A stretch of 15,708 nucleotides of DNA from JAIBJN01 sp035762005 (GTDB taxonomy: Bacteria > Actinomycetota > Thermoleophilia > Gaiellales > Gaiellaceae). The stretch is from NCBI GenBank assembly GCA_035762005.1, contig DASTQA010000029.1, positions 1 to 15,708 of the forward strand. The letters are read 5' to 3'. Both the position numbers and the translations under genes were made by a program. Shown one piece after another: positions 1 to 6,102 of this stretch. The notes beneath the pieces are model-generated. The model was not told the origin of the DNA and did no database searches. It was given only the letters and a program-made list of their open reading frames with translations. Every line of letters begins with the position of its first letter. The stretch's first letter is position 1.

Positions 1-311
1 GAGCACGGTCGTCGTTTCGGTAGTCGACCCACGCAGCCTGGTGGCCGGGCTGGAGGTTGGCGAGCACGATGCCCCACAGGATCCCGCCCGATGCCGGAAC
101 GGCGTCGCGTTCGTACAGCGCTCGCGAGTCCTCCTCGCTGACGTGTTCAGCGGCCGCTGCGTCGGGGGTGCCGCCGCGCCTGCCGCTGCGCGGCGAGCTC
201 CATGACGCGCCGCTCGTCGCGCTTCGCCTTCGCGACCGCCTCGTTCCGCGCCCGCTTCGCCTCGCTCACTCGGCGCTGACCCTGGCGGTCTCTCTCCGGG
301 ACGTCGTTCAC
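1..311 (-). pseudogene. Unrecognised small gene, frameshifted and cut by the window edge
   Basis: I do not recognise the family. A GTG at 311 opens a charged, Lys/Arg/Glu-rich frame (VNDVPERDRQGQ..., later NEAVAKAKRDERRVMELAAQ) that ends at a TGA at 147-149. The other frame, from about 168 to the left edge, reads as good protein (EEDSRALYERDAVPASGG, then GILWGIVLANLQPGHQAAW) but has no ATG, GTG or TTG start of its own. Removing one base from the five-G run at 164-168 fuses the two into one frame (...QARRHPDAAAAEHVSEED...). The gene therefore looks like one protein broken by a +1 insertion. The N-terminal part is probably an alpha-helical basic segment. It lies 22 nt after the stop of the 678-334 gene, so the two may be co-transcribed. 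The start is uncertain because the SD is weak. Confidence 0.5.
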
Positions 312-333
312 GGTCCGAGCTCGCCCGGACCCA

Positions 334-678
334 TCAGCCGTGCGCGTCGCCGCTGGTCTCGCCGCGCCCGCGGGGATCGCCGTCGACCGCGAGATCCCGC
401 CGGACCATCTTCTCGACGAGCACGAAGCGGTCGTTCTCGTCGGCGACCCGCTCGACTTCGGGCGACTGATGTCCGGGAAGGACGACGAAGAGTGTCGAAC
501 GAGACCGGACGCCTTCGTACTCTCCGAGGTGGAGCTCGATCGTCCCGATGCAGTCGGGATCGCTGCACTCGCAGAGGAACTCGGTGACGCCGGTCCCGTC
601 CGCGAACTTCTCCAAGCGCTCGTTGACCTCGCGAAAGAGGACCTGATTCCGAACCAGCCGTTCGTGCGACGGGGGCAT
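334..678 (-). CDS. Conserved small hypothetical protein with CxCx4C motif
   Basis: This encodes a 114-residue soluble protein without signal peptide or membrane segment. The ATG at 678 is preceded by a strong SD (AAAGGAG, 7 nt spacer), which decides this start over the longer open frame reaching 867. Residues 1-30 look helical (HERLVRNQVLFREVNERLEK). They are followed by FLCECSDPDCIGTIEL with cysteines at 36, 38 and 43, then a segment ending FVVLPGHQSPEVERVADE and RFVLVEK near residue 90. The Cys cluster could bind a metal, but with only three cysteines in one strand this is inference. I remember similar uncharacterised proteins from high-GC actinobacteria but cannot name a family. The last 20 residues are low-complexity. 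It is probably the first gene of a two-gene unit with the frameshifted gene downstream. Confidence 0.8.
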   Translation of the reverse strand: MPPSHERLVRNQVLFREVNERLEKFADGTGVTEFLCECSDPDCIGTIELHLGEYEGVRSRSTLFVVLPGHQSPEVERVADENDRFVLVEKMVRRDLAVDGDPRGRGETSGDAHG

Positions 679-997
679 GGAAGCTCCTTTTCCCTGCGGG
701 GGACGATCGGCCGCCGGGAACGAGGGCCCCCGAAGCGCCGCTGGCCCAAGGGCAGGAGTGCGGCGGAGGGAGAAGCGCCGAAAAGGGGCGCGCCCGACAG
801 TTGTCAGCGTAGCACTTCGGGCGTCGCTTCTACGCCGAGCGAGGGCCGGGGAACCGCGCCCCTCCACCCTCGGGTCCTCGCCTTGAGCGCTTGACCGCCC
901 GGCTCCCGCTGCATCGGGCAGGGGAAACGCAGCTCGATGCAGGCGGCGGCCGGGCGGTCACCGCGTCCTTCGACCGGGATCGGCCTCCGACGGCCGC
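679..997. other. Non-coding stretch between the M1 peptidase and the CxCx4C gene
   Basis: I find no convincing gene on either strand in this 319-base gap. Next to 678 it holds the SD of the downstream gene. Near the peptidase stop it holds the nested hairpin at 892-960. Open frames crossing it on either strand are extensions of real genes or their shadows. A TACGCT box on the minus strand near 810 could be a -10 element for the 678 gene, but I see no matching -35, so I do not call it. Confidence 0.6.
892..960. terminator. Nested long hairpin downstream of the M1 peptidase
   Basis: A perfect 12-bp inverted repeat (892-903 TGACCGCCCGGC with 949-960) encloses a second perfect 8-bp repeat (909-916 CTGCATCG with 935-942), leaving an apical loop of 18 nt. 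It starts 37 nt after the peptidase stop codon on the minus strand. There is no T-tract on either side, as is usual for high-GC actinobacterial terminators. It could instead be an mRNA 3'-end stabiliser. The structure is seen directly; the terminator role is inference. Confidence 0.55.
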
Positions 998-3187
998 CTA
1001 GGGGCGCACCCCCGCGGCTCGCAGCTTCCCGTCGAGCGCCGACCGCGCGGCGACCGGGGCTCCGCTCGCGCCCGCGGCTGCGCGCGCGGCCGCGGAGACC
1101 GGTGACGGTGACTCTGGCCGGGTGTCCGTGAAGAGCCACGTCTGGAAGAGCTCGTCGAGCTCCTCGCCGGAGACCTTCTCCGCGAGCGCGATGAACTGGT
1201 CGGTCGTGACATTCCCTCCCTCGTACTTCGTCGCCCAGCGACGGAGGATCCGGAAGAAGTCCTCGTCGCCGACGGCCAGGCGCAGCTGGTGCAGGGTCAT
1301 CGCGCCGCGCGCGTAGACGGCGAAGTCGAAGAGGAGGTCCGGACCGGGATCGCCGATCGTGACCGCCCAGAACGGGTCGTCCTCGGGAATCGCGGAGTAG
1401 AAGAAGTCGAAGATCTCCTGCGCGGTGCCGCGGCCCACGTCCTCGCTCCAGAGCCACTCCGCGTACGTCGCGAAGCCCTCGTTGAGCCAGATGTGCTGCC
1501 AGGCCGCGACCGTGAGGCTGTCGCCGTACCACTGGTGAGCCAGCTCGTGGACGACGACGTCCTCGGCGGAGACCGGGTCGAAGAAGAAGTCGACGGCGTA
1601 GATCGGCCGCGTCTGGTTCTCGAGCGCGAACCCGAGGCCGTTGAAGTCGTCGACGATGCCGCCGGCGGCCGAGAACGGATAGGAGCCGAAGCGGTTCGCG
1701 AGGAACTCGATGATGTCGTCCTGGAGGGCGAACGACGCCTCCACCTGGAAGCCGACCGGCTCCGGCGTGTCGGCGGCCGTGCCGACGATCCAGTCGTTCT
1801 CGTTCGGGGCGCTCCCGTCCGGGGCGCCCGGCACCGTCCAGCCGTCGAGCGTGTCCCCGTCGTCCTCGAAGGACGTGGAGCCCTCACCGGTGGAGACGAC
1901 GACGTCGTCGACGAAGACGCCCTGGCGCTGGATGAGGTCGTCGCTCGCGTAGCTGATCGAGACGACGACGTCCTTCCCCGCGTAGGCCGACAGGTCGACG
2001 TTCCACTGCTCGTAGCCGTCGCTCCCGCCGCTGACCGCGTGCCAGCTCCCGGTCGTCCCGACCGGGTCGCACGTTCCCTCCTCGTTGGCCGACTGGTAGT
2101 GCTCCAGGAAGGGGTGCAGCTCGAGCCAGAACGGGCAGACGAAGCCGGTGTCCTGGCTCGTGTGGCCGTTCAGGTCGGGAAGGGTCGTCCAGTCGTCCAG
2201 GCCGGCCGTGTGCGCCTCGACGAAGAAGAAGTCCCAGTTCTGCTCCGTGTCGCGCGTGACCCAGAAGGACATAGACGCCCCCCCTGCCGGCACGGTGATC
2301 GTGCGCTGGAGCCGCTTGAAGGACGGCTGGCTCCGCTGCGAGATGGCGAACTGGCTCCCGGTCCGGGGCATCGCGGGCGGCTCGAACAGGTCGGGGTCGA
2401 TCGCGTCCCAGAAGCGAATGCCGTTCCGCTTGTACGCCCGCAGGTCGAACTCACCGACCGTCGCCGTCGTGAGGTACGAGGCCATGGGCTCCTTCGCGTC
2501 CCACGTCCACGTCGTCCACGCGCCCTTCGGCTTCCGGCTCTTGAGGACGCCATTCGCGACCGCCTCTAGCCCCTTCGGGACGGTGACGCGGAACGTGTAG
2601 GCCGCCTTGTCCGAGGGGTGGTCGTTGACCGGGTACCAGGTCGCGGCGACGTGCGGTTCTCCCACGACGAGCGCGCCGTCGTCGGTGTGGATGAACCCGG
2701 ACGAGCCTCCGAACTCGGTGAGCGTCTCCGGGATGCCGCTGTAACGGACGACGACGACGAAGGACCGGTTCTTCCGCAGCCCCTTGCGCGGCGTGACGGT
2801 GAGCTCGCCCTCGTCGTGGGTCCACGCAGCCGGGCGGCCGTTCACGCGGATGGAGTGGACGGTCAGTCCGTCCAGGTCGAGGTTGAAGCTCGAGAGGTTC
2901 TGCGTGGCCCGCGCGCGCATCGTCGCGTCACCGGCGAGGACGTCGGTCGCCGGGTCGTACTTCACGTCGAGGAGGTAGTGGCGCGCGTCGTAGCCGCCGT
3001 TTCCGTCGAGCGGGAAGTACGGATCGCCCACACCGGGCGCTCCGGGCTCGAACGACGGCGGGCCGCCGCCGGCCTGGGCGAGCGCGGGACCGAGCGCCAT
3101 GACGAGGACGGCGCACGCAAGGAGGGCCGCCCTCCGGATTGCACCCCGCCGGTCGCGAACGAGCGCCTTCTGGACGTGAGACCCCAT
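998..3187 (-). CDS. Secreted M1-family zinc metallopeptidase with inserted beta-sandwich module
   Basis: This is a 729-residue exported peptidase, probably an aminopeptidase acting on peptides outside the cell. The ATG at 3187 follows AGAGGAG by 8 nt. Residues 1-39 form a signal peptide: a basic start, a hydrophobic core (AALLACAVLVMALGPALAQA) and cleavage near ALAQA. The N-terminal M1 beta domain spans about 60-270. The substrate-anchoring motif reads GFALENQ (519-525; GAMEN in typical members). The zinc site is HELAH (547-551) with the third ligand E570 in NEGFA, an exact HExxHx18E, and Y625 is a candidate catalytic tyrosine. Residues about 273-477 interrupt the M1 fold with a Trp/Gly/Asp-rich module resembling the C-terminal region of immune-inhibitor-A (M6) peptidases. 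The C-terminus (about 692-729) is Ala/Ser/Pro-rich. The usual large helical ERAP-type domain is short or absent. The gene is monocistronic with its own promoter. Confidence 0.92.
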   Translation of the reverse strand: MGSHVQKALVRDRRGAIRRAALLACAVLVMALGPALAQAGGGPPSFEPGAPGVGDPYFPLDGNGGYDARHYLLDVKYDPATDVLAGDATMRARATQNLSSFNLDLDGLTVHSIRVNGRPAAWTHDEGELTVTPRKGLRKNRSFVVVVRYSGIPETLTEFGGSSGFIHTDDGALVVGEPHVAATWYPVNDHPSDKAAYTFRVTVPKGLEAVANGVLKSRKPKGAWTTWTWDAKEPMASYLTTATVGEFDLRAYKRNGIRFWDAIDPDLFEPPAMPRTGSQFAISQRSQPSFKRLQRTITVPAGGASMSFWVTRDTEQNWDFFFVEAHTAGLDDWTTLPDLNGHTSQDTGFVCPFWLELHPFLEHYQSANEEGTCDPVGTTGSWHAVSGGSDGYEQWNVDLSAYAGKDVVVSISYASDDLIQRQGVFVDDVVVSTGEGSTSFEDDGDTLDGWTVPGAPDGSAPNENDWIVGTAADTPEPVGFQVEASFALQDDIIEFLANRFGSYPFSAAGGIVDDFNGLGFALENQTRPIYAVDFFFDPVSAEDVVVHELAHQWYGDSLTVAAWQHIWLNEGFATYAEWLWSEDVGRGTAQEIFDFFYSAIPEDDPFWAVTIGDPGPDLLFDFAVYARGAMTLHQLRLAVGDEDFFRILRRWATKYEGGNVTTDQFIALAEKVSGEELDELFQTWLFTDTRPESPSPVSAAARAAAGASGAPVAARSALDGKLRAAGVRP

Positions 3188-3210
3188 GGCCGCAGCTCCT
3201 CTGTTCGAGA

Positions 3211-3240
3211 ACGGGCCACCCGAGGCCCGTCCACTTGTGG
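3211..3240 (-). promoter_or_regulatory. Two adjacent hairpins in the M1 peptidase leader
   Basis: Between the promoter and the SD, the minus strand contains ACGGGCC / GGCCCGT (3211-3217 with 3224-3230, 6-nt loop). Directly beside it is CCAC / GTGG (3231-3240, 2-nt loop). Both sit in the roughly 60-nt untranslated leader predicted from the promoter. They may affect mRNA stability or access to the SD. No known riboswitch is recognised. Confidence 0.4.
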
Positions 3241-3253
3241 CAATAGGCGCGGG

Positions 3254-3282
3254 ACTATACGCCGAGACCGGAAGCGGGACAA
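3254..3282 (-). promoter_or_regulatory. Sigma70-type promoter of the M1 peptidase
   Basis: On the minus strand a -35 box TTGTCC (3277-3282) and a -10 box TATAGT (3254-3259) are separated by exactly 17 nt. This is the best housekeeping-type promoter in the window. Transcription would start near 3247, giving a leader of about 60 nt before the ATG at 3187. Confidence 0.65.
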
Positions 3283-3993
3283 GTGGCCCGGTCGACCGCT
3301 CGCCGTGAGCTGCCTCGGCTGGCCGTTCGGGGCTCGTGCCGGATCCCGGCGGACCGGCGCAAGGACGGTCCGTCGTCGTGCGACCCCGTGACCCGGCTGG
3401 CCGCCGCGGTAGAAGAGGGCAGGCGTCCCTCATGTGTCGGCGAGCGCCGTGGCCGCATGCACGCAGTCGAGCGAAGGGCGAGCCCGATGCCGGTCGGATG
3501 TCGTGAGCCGATGGCGTTCGCGGAGCTCCGTGAAGCTCCCAGCGATTCGAGGCGTAGGGCCATCTTGCGGGGCACCGGGATGATGACGTTGAAGGTCGTC
3601 CTGTCGTAGCGCCTGCCAGCCTCGTCCCTGAGCGCGGGGAGGATGGCGTACTCGCCCGCCTCGATGCCGAACGTGCGCCAGCGGGGATCGCTCTCGTCGG
3701 CGGGGTAGATGGTGAAGCTCTCGAAGGCGGCGGTGAGCGCGAGCCGGATCGCCTTCGATGCTCTCGGCGCTCTCGATGCGCCCGGCGATGGCCTCCTTGA
3801 TGGCGGCGTACCGCTCGACCAGCTCGCGGTCGGCGTCGAGCTTCGCTGCCTCGGCCTCGACCGTCTCGGCCTGCTGGCGGAGCTGGTCGGCCTCCGCACG
3901 GGCGGCGTTCTCCTCGGCGCTCCGGTCACGCTCGCCGTGTTCGTCCTGCTCGCCCTCCTGGCGTCGTAGCGCCGGTTCGGGCGCTTCCTTTGA
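3255..3993 (-). pseudogene. C-terminal remnant of a serine-type site-specific recombinase
   Basis: Two reading frames together give the tail of a large serine recombinase. The first (about 3990 to 3752) is coiled-coil-like: DQLRQQAETVEAEAAKLDAD, then ELVERYAAIKEAIAGRIESA. The second (from about 3752) reads IRLALTAAFESFTIYPADES, EYAILPALRDEAG and NVIIPVPRKMALRLESLG. Deleting one base of the CC at 3752-3753 joins them as ESIE-AIRLALTAAF, which resembles the terminal segment of actinobacterial recombinases as I remember it. No start codon exists in the first frame after the TGA at 3994-3996. The catalytic Ser domain and zinc ribbon are missing, so nothing functional remains. Similarity fades near 3510. 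The rest of the frame down to its stop at 3255 runs into the peptidase promoter and is probably not part of the old gene. The family assignment is from pattern memory and is moderate. Confidence 0.5.
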
Positions 3994-4337
3994 TCAGCCC
4001 CAGGCCGAGGTCAGCGCCCAGAGCAGCAGGACGTATAGGCCGACGAGCGTCGTGCCGACGGACGCGATGGTGACGAGCGCCGCCGTGCCCCGGTTCCGCG
4101 TCCGCTTGTGAGTCGTCGCCGCAACGAAAGCGAACGCCGCGACGGTCAGAAGTCCCGCGAAGATCGGCCAGGCCGTACTCAGCGCGCGGGGAAGCAGCGC
4201 CTAACGATCAGGGTCGACACGACGAGCGCCGTGAGGGGAACGAAGAGCAGGCCGATGAGTCGGGAAGTGCGCAGGGCGAGAGCCACACACCAGTCATCGA
4301 CCGAAGGCTCGTGCCACTCAACCCGGGCAAGCTCCAC
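3994..4337 (-). pseudogene. Frameshifted small multi-pass membrane protein
   Basis: From a GTG at 4337 the frame reads VELARVEWHEPSVDDWCVA and then a hydrophobic helix (RLIGLLFVPLTALVVSTLIV), but it stops early at RRCFPAR. Another frame then continues with LSTAWPIFAGLLTVAAFAFV, a basic loop THKRTRNRG and a last helix (TIASVGTTLVGLYVLLLWAL) ending SAWG and TGA at 3994. A one-base deletion near 4196-4203 explains the break and would restore about 115 residues with three membrane helices. There is no ATG and no clear SD. The GTG lies 15 nt after the stop of the Cys-rich gene, so the two were probably one transcript. I do not recognise the family. Confidence 0.5.
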
Positions 4338-4352
4338 GCCGCCCGGCCCGGC

Positions 4353-4580
4353 CTACGTCCACTGCCGCCGCTGCCACGCCACGACTCGGCACGAGTCCCG
4401 ACAGTAGACGCGGGCGTGAACTTGGCCACAAGCTCCTCTCGCACACGGGCACATCCTCCCGAACATCGCCACCGCGTCCCAGTAGGCGTCCTCGATCACC
4501 GTCTCCTCGACCGTGAGGTTGTAGAGGCCGCGGAGCGGCGGGTCGCTGTCGTCCCGGTTCGGGCCGTCCGTTCTCAGCAT
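4353..4580 (-). CDS. Small Cys-rich zinc-finger-like protein
   Basis: This encodes 75 residues. The C-terminal half has cysteines at 44, 46, 51, 60 and 64 and a His at 55 (MCPCARGACGQVHARVYCRD, then SCRVVAWQRR). The pattern C-x8-C-x3-C followed by a basic Arg-rich helix looks like a treble-clef or short zinc ribbon of the kind that reads AxYCSxACRxxAxRRR in other proteins. That makes nucleic-acid binding plausible, but this is inference. The N-terminal half is acidic (NRDDSDPP, TVEETVIEDAYWDAV). The ATG at 4580 has no SD. Instead a TACCGT box lies 7 nt upstream, suggesting a leaderless mRNA. It is followed at 15 nt by the broken membrane-protein gene and then by recombinase debris, so it may belong to an old mobile element. 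Confidence 0.6.
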   Translation of the reverse strand: MLRTDGPNRDDSDPPLRGLYNLTVEETVIEDAYWDAVAMFGRMCPCARGACGQVHARVYCRDSCRVVAWQRRQWT

Positions 4581-4587
4581 GGGCTAC

Positions 4588-4593
4588 ACGGTA
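4588..4593 (-). promoter_or_regulatory. -10 box TACCGT, leaderless start of the Cys-rich gene
   Basis: On the minus strand TACCGT ends 7 nt before the ATG at 4580, and no SD is present. That spacing places the transcription start at or next to the start codon. No convincing -35 is seen. Confidence 0.45.
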
Positions 4594-4789
4594 CGTGCAA
4601 AGGGCGGCGCAACTTACGTGCGCGTGGAAAGGCCGGAACAACCCGAGGTTCGGCGCCCGGCGGCGACCCTCAACGTTCTCCGGCGCCTCGCCAGAGATCT
4701 GTAGGCCTTACCCCGGCATCGGCCGTGACCCAACGGGGCGGGGGTCAGGGTGAGCCCTGGAGTCCTACGCCCCGGCAGAGGAACGCCCT

Positions 4790-5485
4790 TTAGGTCGCTT
4801 CCGCGACGGTTCGTCGCTCGCCGCTGAGGATCGGAGACGACGCCCTGAACCCCCACACGGCTGCGTAGATGCCGAGTGAGAGCTCCCACAGGAATTCGGG
4901 GATGACCAGGATGTTCACCGCGCCGGTTTGATCCCACAAGTCGAAGAGCACGCCGATGTTCCCGATCAGGAGGAGTGGCCCCCCGATCAGTCCGAGCCAG
5001 GCCATGCGGCGGGGGACGAGGCCGGACTTATACATCAGGTAGCCGAGGATCAGCCCGTTTCCAAAAGGAACGACGAGCCCGGGGCCCAACAGGAACGTCC
5101 AGTCCTTGAGCTGCGCGAGCGAGACCGCGAGGTCGGCCGCGTCAGGAGAGTCCTGGCGCAGGCTTACGGCCCCGAGCACAAAGATGATCCCGGCTGCGAT
5201 GAAGACGCACTCGATGATTCGAGCAGCGACGTAGCCGATGGCGAGGAATTCGTTCTGTCTCCTCACGATCGGGTAGAGGACGACGGCCGTTCCGACGTTC
5301 GCGAGGATGAGAAGGAACTCCAAGAAGGCTCCCAGGTAGATCTGGTTGTCCTTGCCGCCACCGGCGATGTAGCCGGCCGGGTCGTCGAGAACTGATTGGA
5401 AGAGAGCCAGCGCTGCGATGGAGGTGATGAACGTGAGGATGAACAGGACACCGAAGATCCGTGCAGCCCGTTGATCCGAGCTCAC
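4790..5485 (-). CDS. DUF4386-family six-helix membrane protein
   Basis: This is a 231-residue integral membrane protein of unknown function, matching the DUF4386 pattern. It opens with a short cytoplasmic basic start (SSDQRAARIFGVLFILTFIT). There are six hydrophobic helices at about 11-31, 50-73, 84-106, 128-152, 161-184 and 194-212. Typical family features are the polar loop after helix 1 (AGGGKDNQIYLGAFLEFLL), YPIVRRQNE after helix 2, and GNGLILGYLMYKSGLVPRRM between helices 4 and 5. The start is GTG at 5485, with AAAGGGG 5 nt upstream. No enzyme motif is visible. It is flanked by 209 bp downstream and 91 bp upstream, both without genes, so it is probably transcribed alone. I saw no strong promoter. 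Confidence 0.85.
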   Translation of the reverse strand: MSSDQRAARIFGVLFILTFITSIAALALFQSVLDDPAGYIAGGGKDNQIYLGAFLEFLLILANVGTAVVLYPIVRRQNEFLAIGYVAARIIECVFIAAGIIFVLGAVSLRQDSPDAADLAVSLAQLKDWTFLLGPGLVVPFGNGLILGYLMYKSGLVPRRMAWLGLIGGPLLLIGNIGVLFDLWDQTGAVNILVIPEFLWELSLGIYAAVWGFRASSPILSGERRTVAEAT

Positions 5486-5576
5486 TAAGACCCCTTTCGT
5501 CGAAGAACCGTGAGGCGATCTTCGTGGGTGCCGCTCAGCGATTCAAGGTGCGGCTTCGGCGAGGGAAGCCGCCACG

Positions 5577-6026
5577 TCAGGGCCGGGTCGGCGCCTGGAG
5601 GATCGCCTTCAGACGCTCGAGGTCCTTGCGGTTGGCGCGGCGCACCGCGGTGGCGAGAAGCCGCCCGGCGAGCTTCGCGACGCCCGCCGGCTCGCCCCGG
5701 TTACGCAGCGTCATCCTGGTGCCCCCGTTCGTCGCGTCCTCCCAGGTGTACGTCGTCTCCATCGGGAACGGGCCCTCGGCCGTGCTCATCACGAGTCGGA
5801 CGCCGGGGACGAACTCGTCCACCTCGTACGTGTACGTCAGGCGGCGACCGAGAAACCGGGCGACGAAGGCGATCCTCGAGCCGACGGCGAGCGGTCTCGG
5901 AGATCTCCACTCGACCGCCTCGATGTTCTCGTACCAGGCCGCTGCATTGTCCGGATCGGCGGCGTAGGAGGCGACGTCCTGCAGCGGCCGGTCGATGTCG
6001 ATCTCCGTCCGGATGTCAACCGGCAT
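5577..6026 (-). CDS. SRPBCC (polyketide cyclase/START-like) family protein
   Basis: This is a 149-residue soluble protein of the Bet v1-like SRPBCC fold, which holds a hydrophobic ligand in a deep cavity; the ligand is unknown. The start of the domain is typical: VDIRTEIDIDRPLQDVASYA, then DPDNAAAWYENIEAVEW. The beta sheet follows (GSRIAFVARFLGRRLTYTYE, EFVPGVRLVMST, GPFPMETTYTWED, GTRMTLRNRGEP), and the closing helix (residues about 117-145) is rich in Ala, Arg and Lys. The ATG at 6026 has no SD, but TACGAT lies 6 nt upstream, so it is probably leaderless. The open frame extends upstream to 6197 into the divergent hutU gene; I reject that extension because the domain starts right after this ATG. 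It shares a 76-bp divergent promoter region with hutU. Confidence 0.85.
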   Translation of the reverse strand: MPVDIRTEIDIDRPLQDVASYAADPDNAAAWYENIEAVEWRSPRPLAVGSRIAFVARFLGRRLTYTYEVDEFVPGVRLVMSTAEGPFPMETTYTWEDATNGGTRMTLRNRGEPAGVAKLAGRLLATAVRRANRKDLERLKAILQAPTRP

Positions 6027-6032
6027 CGCTCG

Positions 6033-6038
6033 ATCGTA
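6033..6038 (-). promoter_or_regulatory. -10 box TACGAT, leaderless start of the SRPBCC gene
   Basis: TACGAT on the minus strand ends 6 nt before the ATG at 6026, in a region without an SD. The same TACGAT box lies 7 nt before the tfoX-like gene. Confidence 0.45.
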
Positions 6039-6090
6039 GACGCCGAACCCGGCGTCCGGCTCGCCCACCGAGTCGGCAACGGAGCGGGGA

Positions 6091-6096
6091 TAGGAT
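6091..6096 (+). promoter_or_regulatory. -10 box TAGGAT, leaderless start of hutU
   Basis: TAGGAT ends 6 nt before the GTG at 6103. The AGGA inside it could also be read as a weak SD with 8-nt spacing, so the leaderless reading is favoured but not certain. No -35 of the TTGAC type is found at 16-19 nt. Confidence 0.4.
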
Positions 6097-6102
6097 CTGC
6101 GC

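Noticed and set aside
1289..2569. A 426-codon plus-strand open frame
   Set aside because: It is antisense to the M1 peptidase, whose motifs, signal peptide and SD are unmistakable. The product is a Val/Arg/Asp-rich shadow.
3188..3433. Upstream start for the M1 peptidase at 3433
   Set aside because: It would put 82 Arg/Pro-rich residues before a good signal peptide and would cross the promoter. The SD and signal peptide fix the ATG at 3187.
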